From assembly GCA_023717605.1 (NCBI GenBank), contig JAMQPH010000856.1, forward strand, positions 1 to 44,483: DNA of 44,483 nt, given 5' to 3'. The position numbers were made by a program, and so were the translations under genes. Below the pieces are notes generated by a model. The model made no database searches and was not told the DNA's origin. It saw nothing but the letters and a program-made list of their open reading frames with translations. The DNA is from Pyrinomonadaceae bacterium. Its GTDB lineage: Bacteria > Acidobacteriota > Blastocatellia > Pyrinomonadales > Pyrinomonadaceae. Shown in pieces: positions 19,952-29,919 of this stretch. Within the stretch, counting starts at the first letter, position 1; each line of letters opens with the position of its first letter.

Positions 19952-20566
19952 TTAACCACCTTGCGCAACAGTTTGGTGGGCCAAATGAGGCCTCTTATCA
20001 AATTTATACTCTCTATAATCACCATCTTTTCTGACATAGTGTAGAAATACTTGCACCTGCCGCTCGCCCTCGAAAGCCTCTCGCCAATGCGGTATCTCAA
20101 TCCCCTTGTAAATAAGCGCGTCGCCTGGTTCGAGTTCCACGCTGATGGTATTGTTGCCGGTCTCGAGAAAGAGCGGCCAAACACCCGGGCAATCGTAACT
20201 GATGGGCACAGTTGCGCTGACCTCACACGAAGGCCTGTCCATGTGCTTTTCAAGCACCGCACCTTTAACATAGACGCGCAAATAAGAATAGGTTGGGTAC
20301 AACTCGCAGTTGATCATCTGCGATAGGATTGGGGTCACCACGTCGAGGAGGGTCTCTGTTATAGCAGGCGACCCGGCTGAGAACGCCTTTTCGACCTGGG
20401 TGTCGCCGTAGTCGAGACATGAATTTGCTTCCAACAGCTTTATGTTTTCGGAGATGTATTCGCACATGATTCGGGGGATGAATTGTTTGAGCACCACATA
20501 TCCGTCTTCTTCAAACATTTGCTCATAACTGATTGAGCTTAGCGCGACACCTTCCGAGACGTTCAT
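19952..20566 (-). CDS. 2-oxoglutarate/Fe(II) oxygenase-like protein
   Basis: 204 aa; LEKHMDRPSCEVSATVPISYD (HxD) and PGDALIYKGIEIPHWREAF...VQVFLHYV (distal His). Confidence 0.7.
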   Translation of the reverse strand: MNVSEGVALSSISYEQMFEEDGYVVLKQFIPRIMCEYISENIKLLEANSCLDYGDTQVEKAFSAGSPAITETLLDVVTPILSQMINCELYPTYSYLRVYVKGAVLEKHMDRPSCEVSATVPISYDCPGVWPLFLETGNNTISVELEPGDALIYKGIEIPHWREAFEGERQVQVFLHYVRKDGDYREYKFDKRPHLAHQTVAQGG

Positions 20567-20599
20567 CTGATTTCCTCCCGAAACAATGGCTTGGAAAGA

Positions 20600-21535
20600 C
20601 TAAAGGCTCTCCAGGTCTCTGCGACGAATTTTCCAGCCGCCATCGTCGACGGCTTTTACTGTTTGATCCTGTATAAGTCGTTCGAGGTACTCAAACGATA
20701 GACCTGAGAACTCTGAAGCCTCTTCGAGTGTGAGGTACACCTTTTGAAACTGGTATGGCCGCGCAACATTCAGCGACCTTACTGCATCGGCCAACCACTC
20801 CATGTCAGGAGGACTGGCTTCGTCGTCAGTAGTTGCTTCTCCGTCGTCGGTAATTGCTTCTTTAATGAGCCATCCGTTGACAGTGAAGCGACTATTGACA
20901 AATTTGCCTGTTGGACATCTTACCGGCAGAACCTCATGGTCGTATGAACTGGAAAACACCACCAGGGTGTTTTGGCGCGGCACAATTGTCTTAAGAATCC
21001 TGTCTTCGGAACTCTGAACCTCGCCATCCTCGGAGTCATAGATTCTAAGTTGCCCTCCGCTAAAAGCCTTGGGTTCAGAATGGAAATAGTGAACATATGA
21101 AAGCTCCCGGAGGGAAACATCTAATGGCTCGGTAAAGCTGTTGTCGCGGTGCACCTTAAAAAAATCACCATCATTGCTGGCGGTGATCTGAGTATCTATA
21201 TGCGCGATGGGGAATGCTTCCCGATTGAAAACCCTTAAAACCTCGGGAAGAATAGCCAGCAGACGATCTTGAAATAACGTCACATATTCCCCGAGCTCAT
21301 ACAAAACTCGGGACTTTCGATAGGAAGGATCGGTTGCTCCGTCAGGCACCCCATCTGGTATCACGGTGCTGGGCGTGAAGTCTGCTTCGTGCGCAAACAC
21401 ATACTTCGTTAACCCGCGCAGTTCCCGCTTCGTCAGGAAATCCCTCTTAACAAACACTTCGATGGGTCTAAGTGCTTCAGTGTCGGAATTTGCCGGTTCG
21501 TAGACTGTATTTGAAGACGCTCGCGTTGTATTCAT
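20600..21535 (-). CDS. Prolyl-4-hydroxylase-like 2OG-Fe(II) oxygenase with C-terminal HTH/excisionase-like segment
   Basis: FFKVHRDN...SYVHYFHSEPKAFSGGQLRIYD...VVFSSSYDHEVLPV; C-term VYLTLEEASEFSGLSFEYLERLIQDQTVKAVDDGGWKIRRRDLESL. Confidence 0.8.
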   Translation of the reverse strand: MNTTRASSNTVYEPANSDTEALRPIEVFVKRDFLTKRELRGLTKYVFAHEADFTPSTVIPDGVPDGATDPSYRKSRVLYELGEYVTLFQDRLLAILPEVLRVFNREAFPIAHIDTQITASNDGDFFKVHRDNSFTEPLDVSLRELSYVHYFHSEPKAFSGGQLRIYDSEDGEVQSSEDRILKTIVPRQNTLVVFSSSYDHEVLPVRCPTGKFVNSRFTVNGWLIKEAITDDGEATTDDEASPPDMEWLADAVRSLNVARPYQFQKVYLTLEEASEFSGLSFEYLERLIQDQTVKAVDDGGWKIRRRDLESL

Positions 21536-21780
21536 AGGTGTGGGGAACCTTCCAACTTGAGAATCGAAGAATTGTGAAGTTGTTTTTATCTCTCATCGTC
21601 GGCTCAAGTCAATACTTGGCCACAAAAGACGAACGGTTTTTCTTATGCCTCGGCCCGTCCCAAATACGATCCATGTCACCTCTTGTGCTATAAAAAAGCC
21701 GAGTTACCTCCCTACCAGATGATTTCATTGGCTCATTAGCTCCGTCCAGACTTTAAAGTTCTTCGCATGAGGGCTATCTG

Positions 21781-22734
21781 ATGAAACTAATTGTATCTGA
21801 ATTAGAAGTTCTGAGGACCTATCTTAGCAGGGAGTTTTACTACGTGATGAGTGATCTGATAACCCATTTCAACTGGCGGCAGATTGAGACATGGAAGTTA
21901 TGGAATGGTTTCGGGTCAATAAAGAGCAGATTGCTCGATGAGTTCGGAGAGCTGCCCGAGACCATTCTGTTTTGGGAAGGCTATGACTTCTTAAATGCAT
22001 ATGCGAAGGAGATCTATCTTCTGCCGTGTCACAAAGTTATTTTGGCGGACGACCTGCATTGGTTTGTTAAGCAGGACAGGCAAAAAAAGGCAGTCGGCTT
22101 CGCCTTATGTGAGATGGTACTTTCCACCTGCGGTTATGCGTGGGATAAATTTTATCCCGAATTCGCAGGCACAAAAAGGGTAGTATGGGTTCCCCACTCA
22201 GCTTCGCCAGATTTTATGCTTCCTTACAATCATGACCCTGAGAACTCTATTTTGCTTAGCGGTGCAATCAGCCATCATTACCCTCTACGTCAGCAGATGA
22301 AGACATTGCAGGAGCAGGGCTCTTACTCTATCGACTATCATGGCCACCCGGGATACTACACGGGATACGACTACGAAACGGATGAGGATATAGGGCGCAG
22401 CTATGCCGAAAAACTTAACCGGCACCGGGCTGGCTTTACGGACAGCCTCATATACAAATATGTGGTAGCCAAATATTTTGAAATCCCGGCCACGGGAGCA
22501 CTCTTGTTTGCCGATGAGGCGGTGACTGGGCCATTGAAGGAACTCGGCTTTATCGAGAACAGCCATTACCTTCCTGTCTCAAAAGAGAATCTGGAAGAGA
22601 AAGTTCAGTATATTCTGGACGAGAGGAATCACGAGGAATTGGATGAGATAAGGAGAAGAGGACAAGAGTTGGTGTGGGAGAGACACAAAACCGTTGACCG
22701 GGCAAGGCAAATAGACGCAGCGTGTGCCTTTTGA
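21781..22734 (+). CDS. GT-B-type glycosyltransferase-like protein
   Basis: KRVVWVPHSASPDFM, NSILLSGAISHHYPLRQ, YKYVVAKYFEIPATGALLFADEAVTGPLKELGFIENSHYLPV resembles the C-terminal domain of GT1/GT4-like proteins. Confidence 0.72.
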   Translation: MKLIVSELEVLRTYLSREFYYVMSDLITHFNWRQIETWKLWNGFGSIKSRLLDEFGELPETILFWEGYDFLNAYAKEIYLLPCHKVILADDLHWFVKQDRQKKAVGFALCEMVLSTCGYAWDKFYPEFAGTKRVVWVPHSASPDFMLPYNHDPENSILLSGAISHHYPLRQQMKTLQEQGSYSIDYHGHPGYYTGYDYETDEDIGRSYAEKLNRHRAGFTDSLIYKYVVAKYFEIPATGALLFADEAVTGPLKELGFIENSHYLPVSKENLEEKVQYILDERNHEELDEIRRRGQELVWERHKTVDRARQIDAACAF

Positions 22735-22869
22735 CGTTTTACGTGATGACGGAGCTGGCCGACTGAGACCGATTGATGGGCCCCGGTTAACGTTGCCGCC
22801 CTTGTTGGGTATCAGAAGGGGATCAAATTCGCTAGGTTTACCTCTGAATCAGATCAAAGAGAGCGATAG

Positions 22870-23595
22870 ATGAACAAGGTTATTCAAGGGCTGTGGATCG
22901 GCCCTGAGCTTTCCATTATGGAACAGTTGTCGATCGCCTCCTTCCTGGTGAACGGTCATGAGTACCACCTATATGTCTACGATAAGATAGCGAACATACC
23001 CGTAGGAACTGTTGTCAAGGACGCCAACGAAATAATGGAGTCATCAAAAATCTTTCAATACAAACAGAATCAGAGTTATGCGGGTTTTGCCAACTTCTTT
23101 CGTTATAAGCTGCTATTCGAGCGCGGTGGGTGGTGGGCCGATACTGATACGATATGCGTAAAGCGGTTTGATTTTCCTGAGGAGTATGTTTTTGCAACTG
23201 AGATACATCGAGGAGTCGCGGTAGTAACCAGTGGCATCATCAAGGCGCCGGCCGGCAGTGCAGCGATGGGGCATGCCTGGGAAGTTTGTCAGAATAAGAA
23301 TCCGGAGCAGTTGATTTGGGGAGAGACCGGTTCACGACTCATGAGTGAAGTCGTCAGTAAATTTTCACTAGAGATGTATCAGACGCCGGCTGGCATTTTC
23401 TGCCCGATCGGTCATTTAGATTGGCACAAAGTTTTAGAAGCTGACGAGGAACCACTGCTAAGCGAGAGCACCTACTCAATTCATCTTTGGAACCAAATGT
23501 GGAGAAATTCCGGCCAGGATAAGAATGGATCGTATAGCCAGAGTTGCCTGTACGAGCGACTCAAGACAAGCTATTTGCCCAGTAGCGACTCTTAA
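22870..23595 (+). CDS. DXD sugar-binding glycosyltransferase (Gly_transf_sug / OCH1-like)
   Basis: QGLWIGPELSIMEQLSIASFLVNGHEYHLYVYD and YAGFANFFRYKLLFERGGWWADTDTICVKRFDF. Confidence 0.85.
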   Translation: MNKVIQGLWIGPELSIMEQLSIASFLVNGHEYHLYVYDKIANIPVGTVVKDANEIMESSKIFQYKQNQSYAGFANFFRYKLLFERGGWWADTDTICVKRFDFPEEYVFATEIHRGVAVVTSGIIKAPAGSAAMGHAWEVCQNKNPEQLIWGETGSRLMSEVVSKFSLEMYQTPAGIFCPIGHLDWHKVLEADEEPLLSESTYSIHLWNQMWRNSGQDKNGSYSQSCLYERLKTSYLPSSDS

Positions 23596-23661
23596 TAGTC
23601 ATTGGAACAGTAAGGATTCTGCGACTCGACTTGAGCCGGTCAATGACAGCTGCCTTCTAGT

Positions 23662-24078
23662 TTACTCAACCGGATACGCGGCGACCACTTCGAGCATGAC
23701 TAGCGCTCCCGCCGGAAGCGACGCCGCTGCGAACGCCGTGCGGGCCGGTAACGCAGTGACACCGAGACCGGGAAGCCAGGAGGCGTAGATCACATCCACT
23801 GCTTTGAAGTCCTTAATGTCAACGAGCATGAGCGTAGACTTGACGATATCCGCCGGAGAGCATCCTGCCGCATTCAAAATCGCTTCGACATTCGACAGCA
23901 TCTGCCGGGTTTGGGCTTCAAGGCCCTCCTCCAGCTTGCCGGTTTCGGCGTTTCGGCCCGTCTGGGCAGTCACGAATACTAGATCACCTGTGCGAATCGC
24001 CTGCGAGTAAGTGCCGGTGGCAGGGGCGGCCGCATTCGTCATGACGCGAATCTTGTTGACCATCTCAATGCTCCTCAA
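23662..24078 (-). CDS. RidA family (reactive intermediate/imine deaminase) protein
   Basis: NAAAPATGTYSQAIRTGDLVFVTAQTGRNAETGKL...QTRQMLSNVEAILNAAGCSPADIVKSTLML...PARTAFAAASLPAGALVMLEVVA. Confidence 0.92.
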   Translation of the reverse strand: MRSIEMVNKIRVMTNAAAPATGTYSQAIRTGDLVFVTAQTGRNAETGKLEEGLEAQTRQMLSNVEAILNAAGCSPADIVKSTLMLVDIKDFKAVDVIYASWLPGLGVTALPARTAFAAASLPAGALVMLEVVAAYPVE

Positions 24079-24107
24079 TTGACGGCATGTAGCCGAACCT
24101 CTGCGTC

Positions 24108-24878
24108 CTATCCATCAATCCGCGCGGCTCGGAGCGGGATTTCGAATTTCACCCTTACAGGTCCTCCGCCCAGTGATGCCAGATCAAGTAGTTGCGGCTG
24201 TTCGGGGTGGATAATTTGCACTACCACCACGTTGGTGGGATCCGCGAACTCCAAGTCAAAATAGTGGAATTGAGTAATGTTTGATGCGTATATCCAGAGG
24301 TTGTTCTGCTCCCGTATCCACTCACTGAAGCTCTCGCTCTCCATGGGTTCCGTACGGATGTCGAGAGGAACTTCGGACAAGAGTTGTTTCGTCAAGTCGA
24401 AGTTCTCCAGAGCGTACTGCCAGCTCTGCTCATAGGGACGCTTGGTTGAGCCGCGGTCTCGTGGCAGACATCCCTTTTGCTTCAGACGGATGTTCTCTCG
24501 CACAAATTCTTCTTGCTCCGTATTCGCGTCGTAGTCAGCGTTCGTAAGCCGGTCGAGAAAGTGCTTGACGTCTCGACTTGTCGTAAACACGCGCCGGATG
24601 ATCCGAAAATAGGTGACCGCCGCGGGATTGATGTCGAAGATGGTAATCCGCCTGGGCCGCCAGAGCGGAATCAGGTTGAGACCGTAAAGACCGCCGACGA
24701 CGCTAACCATGTGAATATTGTCACGCCTCAGCGGGGCCACACTTTGGTAGTCGGCTCGGAACTCCGGAAACTCCTGGAAGGATCCGTCCTGACTGCCGTC
24801 ATCAGTGCCGTAGAATACGTTTTCCGGGTGGTCGTGATACATCTCCCGATTGAATGCTCTAGGTGCTTCTGAGGTCAC
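24108..24878 (-). CDS. Uncharacterised SAM-binding Rossmann-like protein, possibly DUF3419/BtaA-like
   Basis: IHMVSVVGGLYGLNLIPLWRPRRITIFDINPAAVTYFRII and later NNLWIYASNITQFHYFDL, arranged as in SAM-binding Rossmann enzymes. Confidence 0.5.
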   Translation of the reverse strand: MTSEAPRAFNREMYHDHPENVFYGTDDGSQDGSFQEFPEFRADYQSVAPLRRDNIHMVSVVGGLYGLNLIPLWRPRRITIFDINPAAVTYFRIIRRVFTTSRDVKHFLDRLTNADYDANTEQEEFVRENIRLKQKGCLPRDRGSTKRPYEQSWQYALENFDLTKQLLSEVPLDIRTEPMESESFSEWIREQNNLWIYASNITQFHYFDLEFADPTNVVVVQIIHPEQPQLLDLASLGGGPVRVKFEIPLRAARIDG

Positions 24879-24956
24879 GATTCTTCCTCTTAACGTTGGT
24901 AGTCTCTGGAGAGAGTTCTGGATTCACAATTTGCCGCTTCAAGGTTTTCCAAACCA

Positions 24957-26093
24957 TCAGCTAGCGCTAGAGGACCTTACGTTTGAGTTTCTACTATCAG
25001 CAGCGTCCTTCAGTTCGGCTTCGGCCTTCCTCACAAGTGGCAGGACTTCGCGCCCGAAGATAACCATTTCGTCGAGCTTCGGCCAACCCGAAATAATAAA
25101 CTGTGTCACGCCGATGCGCTTATACTCGAGGAAGCTCTCCGCGAGGTCTTCCGGGGACCCTAGTAGCGTCATCGCAGATGAGCCGTAATATGGTACCAGC
25201 CCGGCCCACAGATTCCGGTTCAACCAACCGACGTTGTCCGCGGCAGCCAGGGCTTGCTTCAGCGTCTGCGAATCGCTTTTCGTGAGAATGGCGCGCTCCT
25301 GCTTGCCGATCTCTTCGTCCGGCAGCATAGCCGCTGCAGCCCTGACTGCTTCCTCATGCGTCGGCCTGCAAATTACGCACAACCTGAGACTGACTTCAAT
25401 TCCTTGTTCTCGAAAACGGCCCACCAGAGGATCGAGTTTCTCTGGCGTATCAATCAGACGTAACCAGCTGGAACCACGGGTAAGAGCCAGGTGCTGCGCC
25501 TGCTCCGAGTGTCCGGAGACGTAGATTTCAGGAGCACTTTTATCCGGCGCCAGGAACGGTGTGTTGAGCTTTGCGCCTTCGACCCGGCAGTATTTACCTT
25601 CGAAATCAACCTCACCATCACTGCTCCAGAAGGAATGACAGATTCCCAGGAATTCCTCTGCGCGGGCATACCGTTCATCGTGTTCCAGAAAGTCCCCGTA
25701 GCCGTGTTGCTCCGCCGTCGAACTGCCAGCGACGACGTTCAAGGCCACGCGTCCGCCGATCAGACCGGAGAGAGTGTTGATCTGCTGAACGAACGTCGTC
25801 GGCTGCATCAACCCCATGCGGTAGGCGACGATGAACTTGAGCTTCGTGGTTGCGCATCCGACCGCACAAGCGATCAGAATAGTGTCAGGCTCGTAACGAC
25901 TGAAAGAGAGCAGCACCGACTCGATTCCTGATTCCTCCGCGCGACGTGCAAATTTAACCCAGCCTTCCATGTCCGGGATCGCGGCCGGCGACGTGCTCAT
26001 GGTCGTAAGCACGCGGTTAGTCTCCTGAGCCGTCTTCATGGCTACTTCCCCGCCCTTGGGAAGCATCCAGTGGAACCTGAGATTCGTGTCCAT
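24957..26093 (-). CDS. LLM class flavin-dependent oxidoreductase (copy 1)
   Basis: RFHWMLPKGGEVA, MEGWVKFARRAEESGIESVLLSFSRYEPDTILIACAVG, FIVAYRMGLMQPTTFVQQINTLSGLIGGRVALNVVAGSS (SsuD-like). Confidence 0.92.
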   Translation of the reverse strand: MDTNLRFHWMLPKGGEVAMKTAQETNRVLTTMSTSPAAIPDMEGWVKFARRAEESGIESVLLSFSRYEPDTILIACAVGCATTKLKFIVAYRMGLMQPTTFVQQINTLSGLIGGRVALNVVAGSSTAEQHGYGDFLEHDERYARAEEFLGICHSFWSSDGEVDFEGKYCRVEGAKLNTPFLAPDKSAPEIYVSGHSEQAQHLALTRGSSWLRLIDTPEKLDPLVGRFREQGIEVSLRLCVICRPTHEEAVRAAAAMLPDEEIGKQERAILTKSDSQTLKQALAAADNVGWLNRNLWAGLVPYYGSSAMTLLGSPEDLAESFLEYKRIGVTQFIISGWPKLDEMVIFGREVLPLVRKAEAELKDAADSRNSNVRSSSAS

Positions 26094-26141
26094 TTCTATC
26101 GTGCTTTAAGTGATGCCGGAGATAGAACAATCTTCAAACGT

Positions 26142-27245
26142 CTATGGAGCATTGGTACTTACTCTACCCCGCTCGGCCTCCCTAACTAGCGGGAGAGCCT
26201 CCTGGCCGAAAATATCCACCTCATCAACCTCTGGCCAGCCCGAAATAATAAACTCACTGACGCCGATCTCTTTGTAAGCAAGAAAAGCCTCCGCCAGATC
26301 CTTGGGCGATCCCAACAGGGTCGTCCAGACGGGACCGTAGTGTGGCACCAACCCAGCCCAAAGCGAACGGCTCAGCCAGTGTGCGTCACTCGCAACTGCG
26401 GCGCCTTCTTTGTACATTTGGGAATCGTCTTTGAGGCGCGTGGTGTTTTCCTGTTTGTCCTCCGGCAGCAGCGACTCAGCGACGCTAACCGCTTCCTCGC
26501 GAGTCGGCCTGCATATGAGTCCTAGCCTCAAACAGACCCGGATCCCACGCTCTCGAACATGCGCCACAATCGGTTGAAGCTTCTCGGGAGTGTCAGCGAC
26601 GCGCAACCAGCACGTGCCCTGTGAGAAAGCCAACTGCTCAGATGCCTTAGAGTGACCGGAGATATAGATCTCGGGAGCGGTTCGATCCGGCGCAAGAAAT
26701 GGCGTGTGGAGCTTTCCTCGTTCGACTCGGTAGTACTTGCCGTTGAAATCGACCTCACCATTACCTCGCCAGAAGGCATTGCAAACGGCCAGGAATTCCT
26801 CTGCGCGGGCATACCTCTCATCGTGGGCGAGAAAATCCCCGTAGCCGTGTTGCTCCAAAGTAGAGCTGCCGGCGACGATGTTCAAATCGACGCGACCCTG
26901 AATGAGACCGGAGAGCGTGTTGACTTGCTGAACGAAAGCTGTGGGTTGCATCAGCCCCGATCGATAGGCAACAATAAACTTGAGCTGCTTAGTGGCTTGG
27001 CCGAGCGCGCAACTGATCATCAACGGGTCAGGCTCGTAATGGTTGAGGGCTACCAATACCGACTCGATTCCAGCTTCCTCTGCATGCCGGGCAAAGTGCA
27101 CCCAGCCTTCCATGTCCGGCCGACGTGCCAGCGAGGTGGTGTTGGTCGACTCGATTCGATAACGCGCTGCTTCCTGAGGTGTCTGAGGCGCGTCAATGGC
27201 TACCTCTCCACCCTTTGGAAGCATCCAGTGGAATCTCAGATTCAT
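26142..27245 (-). CDS. LLM class flavin-dependent oxidoreductase (copy 2)
   Basis: Colinear paralogue of 24957..26093 over its whole length (MNLRFHWMLPKGGEVA..., GRVDLNIVAGSSTLEQHGYGDFLAHDERYARAEEFL). Confidence 0.92.
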   Translation of the reverse strand: MNLRFHWMLPKGGEVAIDAPQTPQEAARYRIESTNTTSLARRPDMEGWVHFARHAEEAGIESVLVALNHYEPDPLMISCALGQATKQLKFIVAYRSGLMQPTAFVQQVNTLSGLIQGRVDLNIVAGSSTLEQHGYGDFLAHDERYARAEEFLAVCNAFWRGNGEVDFNGKYYRVERGKLHTPFLAPDRTAPEIYISGHSKASEQLAFSQGTCWLRVADTPEKLQPIVAHVRERGIRVCLRLGLICRPTREEAVSVAESLLPEDKQENTTRLKDDSQMYKEGAAVASDAHWLSRSLWAGLVPHYGPVWTTLLGSPKDLAEAFLAYKEIGVSEFIISGWPEVDEVDIFGQEALPLVREAERGRVSTNAP

Positions 27246-27289
27246 GGTCTATGTTATCGACCTGTCCGTATTAGATCGCACCCGGAAAG

Positions 27290-28045
27290 CTACTCGGTCT
27301 TTTTTAGAATACAGCAGTGTTGCCATTCAGGGCTGACCGGTGGAAGCACTGTTGCACCCGGGAAGAGCGACGTCATATAGTCTGCGGTAAAGTACGAGCA
27401 ATAGGATTCCTCAGGTTTGCCCCAACGTTCTTGCTGGCAGAATTCATCGCCCGGTTCGACATAGAGTTTCTCATCCACCTCAACACACCAAGTCCGGTGG
27501 TTAGTCTGGGCCATACCTTCGATCTCAGGCGACGGGCCCTTAGCTTGCTCCCACTCAAACATGCTTATCACACCGGTACCTGGAGGCAGTGCGGGATCAG
27601 ACAAAGACCTGTCATATGACGGATCGGAGAAGGTAAACGCAATAACACCCTGAGCCGCGAGCATGCTGCGCAGTTGCTCAACAAGCTCAAGCATCTCTTT
27701 CCGGTGGGTGTGAGTAAAAACAGAAAAGGCCAGGATGATGTCGAAGTTCAACCCCAGGTTTGGAACAGGCAGGTTGCGGACTCCGTTCGGGTTGAAGTAT
27801 GAGCTGTAGCGGTTATAGAAAACGAAATTAGCCCGAGGGAAGTTGCGGCGTCCTTGGTCAAGTGCGGCTTGGGTGAGATCCAGGCACCAGTAGTCCTCGT
27901 GGTCCACTTGGTCGCCCGCACCGACAAGGAAGCCGCCGACATTTCCGCCAAAATCCAAAATTTTACTTCCGTTCCAAACCGGACCTCTCAACAGTTGGTC
28001 GAAGTAGGAGAATTGTGTTTGCCGTTCCGAGATGTGCGTCGCCAT
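27290..28045 (-). CDS. SAM-dependent methyltransferase (paralogue 1)
   Basis: KILDFGGNVGGFLVGA, DYWCLDLTQAALDQGRRNFP, FDIILAFSVFTHTHRKEMLELVEQLRSMLAAQGVIAFTFSDP. Confidence 0.85.
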   Translation of the reverse strand: MATHISERQTQFSYFDQLLRGPVWNGSKILDFGGNVGGFLVGAGDQVDHEDYWCLDLTQAALDQGRRNFPRANFVFYNRYSSYFNPNGVRNLPVPNLGLNFDIILAFSVFTHTHRKEMLELVEQLRSMLAAQGVIAFTFSDPSYDRSLSDPALPPGTGVISMFEWEQAKGPSPEIEGMAQTNHRTWCVEVDEKLYVEPGDEFCQQERWGKPEESYCSYFTADYMTSLFPGATVLPPVSPEWQHCCILKKTE

Positions 28046-28130
28046 AAATCCCTGCCTAAATAAAGACTGATACGCCTATTCAGAACGCCGCATCGAATCA
28101 TAGATAGTCTTGGAAATAACTCTGCACCCT

Positions 28131-28976
28131 TCAAACCTCGACGGTCCACGGCACTGTTTCCGGAAGTACGCCATGACGTTTGGCCCATCGCTGTAATGCC
28201 CAGGGCTGCGTGTCAACGTCCCGATATTCACCAAGCAATTGACGCGTAATCGAATCGGCCTTCGCCAGCTGCTGCTTATCGGGCACTTCGAGATAGACCT
28301 CCGTCTTCATCCAGCGGTAGGAGTAGCCGTACATCAGCACCTTTGCTACGCGATTACTCCGATTCGGAGTAGCGGTATGAAAGATACGGTTCTCGAAGAG
28401 GATGGCGTCACCCGCATTCAGTCTAAGATCGCATACCTCTACGTCCGCCGGGTCGACCTGCCCCTTCGGAAGTGCCAGGGGCGTGCTCCTGAGATGACTA
28501 CCACGCGCCATTAACGTCATACCGCTGTTGGGCTGGTGGAAATCCGTCAAACAGTAACAGATCTTAATACCCACCAGCGGCAGAGATTCGTGGCCCAGGT
28601 CACGCGGAATCCGAATATCTCGATGCCAGCCGCGTCTAAAGGTTGGGGCATCCGGGGATTCCGGTCTCTTATAGATGAGTGTGTGCGAATGCAGGTGAAT
28701 ATTGGGGCTAAGCAACTGGATGACGAGCGGGACGGTAGAACTATTCGCGACCAGAGCGAAGAGCGCTTCTTCTCTCAGTAAGCCCGGTCGTAAGTCCAGA
28801 TGGTTATACTCCGGCCGTCCGGTCATTTCGGGTTTTTTGAGCAAGGGTTCCGCCAGACGGTCGCTCGCCTCGACGAGACGGTCTACTGTTACTGCCGGTA
28901 GAGCATTAGGAACTACTAAAAAGCCGTCCTCGGCAAAGGATCGTCGCTGCTCTGGTGTGAGTTGAACGAAATCCAA
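28131..28976 (-). CDS. Phytanoyl-CoA dioxygenase (PhyH) family protein
   Basis: FAEDGFLVVPNALPAVTVDRL, GWHRDIRIPRDL, FHQPNSGMTLMARGSHL, NAGDAILFENRIFHTATPNRSNRVAKVLMYGYSYRW. Confidence 0.9.
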   Translation of the reverse strand: MDFVQLTPEQRRSFAEDGFLVVPNALPAVTVDRLVEASDRLAEPLLKKPEMTGRPEYNHLDLRPGLLREEALFALVANSSTVPLVIQLLSPNIHLHSHTLIYKRPESPDAPTFRRGWHRDIRIPRDLGHESLPLVGIKICYCLTDFHQPNSGMTLMARGSHLRSTPLALPKGQVDPADVEVCDLRLNAGDAILFENRIFHTATPNRSNRVAKVLMYGYSYRWMKTEVYLEVPDKQQLAKADSITRQLLGEYRDVDTQPWALQRWAKRHGVLPETVPWTVEV

Positions 28977-29020
28977 TGGTGTTATCCCTTTCAGACTTCA
29001 GATAATCTCCATCTCCTTGC

Positions 29021-29788
29021 TCAAGACTTTCTGATTACGCAACAATGTTGCATCTCGTTGTTGACAGGAGGCAGAACAGTAGCATGTGGAAACAAGATCT
29101 TCATATATTTTTCGGTGTAAAAGGCATGACATGTTCGCTGTCGGTCCGGTTCATAAGGTTGAATATCTTCAGTCTCTATATATAGATCGTCGCTATTTAC
29201 AAGCAGGAGCCAATCGGCATCTTGTGCTCTTCTGATCAGGGCCGGCATGTCAGTATCCAAGATGCTGCCTCTTTCTCGTGCCAATTCCTTTTCTCGGTCC
29301 AATCGCCACTGAAAGTTATTTCCGTGATACTGCCCCGGCCAGGAAAAGTAATGGGGATCGATGAATGTAAATGCTAGTGTGCCATGGTTCGCTAAGAGAC
29401 CTTCTAATTGATTGACCAACTGAAGCATGTCGGTCTGCGTTGTATTCGTAAACACGGAATAAGCAACAATATAATCAAATGTCTGGTCCAGACCAGGAAG
29501 TGTTAGATTTGGAACTCCGTGCGGGTTGAAGAAGAAGCAATAGCGATTGTAAAAAAACCAGTGCGACTTCGGGTAAAATGCCTGACCCCGCTCCAATGCG
29601 TTCTGGTCGACATCGATGCACCAGTAATGCTCTTCTTCGATCGTTGAATTCGGATCTCTTAGGAGGTTGCCGATGTTGCCTCCGAAATCCAGCACCTTTT
29701 TCCCGCGCCACACCGATTCGCCCACTTGTCGGGAAAAATAAGTAAACTGTCCCATTTTCGTTGAGACGAAAGCCACGGTTATCCTCAA
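29021..29788 (-). CDS. SAM-dependent methyltransferase (paralogue 2)
   Basis: KKVLDFGGNIGNLLRD, EEHYWCIDVDQNALERGQAFYPKSHWFFYNRY, FDYIVAYSVFTNTTQTDMLQLVNQLEGLLANHGTLAFTFIDPHY. Confidence 0.87.
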   Translation of the reverse strand: MRITVAFVSTKMGQFTYFSRQVGESVWRGKKVLDFGGNIGNLLRDPNSTIEEEHYWCIDVDQNALERGQAFYPKSHWFFYNRYCFFFNPHGVPNLTLPGLDQTFDYIVAYSVFTNTTQTDMLQLVNQLEGLLANHGTLAFTFIDPHYFSWPGQYHGNNFQWRLDREKELARERGSILDTDMPALIRRAQDADWLLLVNSDDLYIETEDIQPYEPDRQRTCHAFYTEKYMKILFPHATVLPPVNNEMQHCCVIRKS

Positions 29789-29919
29789 GCCGGTTGTTTC
29801 AGCGCGTACTGGGAAACGTTTTCAGTAGACTTCTGGCGATTGCCTTGAGGAAGGCACACTGAATAAGTCAAACTCCCTTTTTGAATGCTTAAGGAGAATC
29901 TGGTGAACCAGGTCAAGCC

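Noticed and set aside
24477-25188. Plus-strand ORFs opposite the BtaA-like and LLM genes
   Set aside because: Overlap better-supported minus-strand genes and show no family signature.
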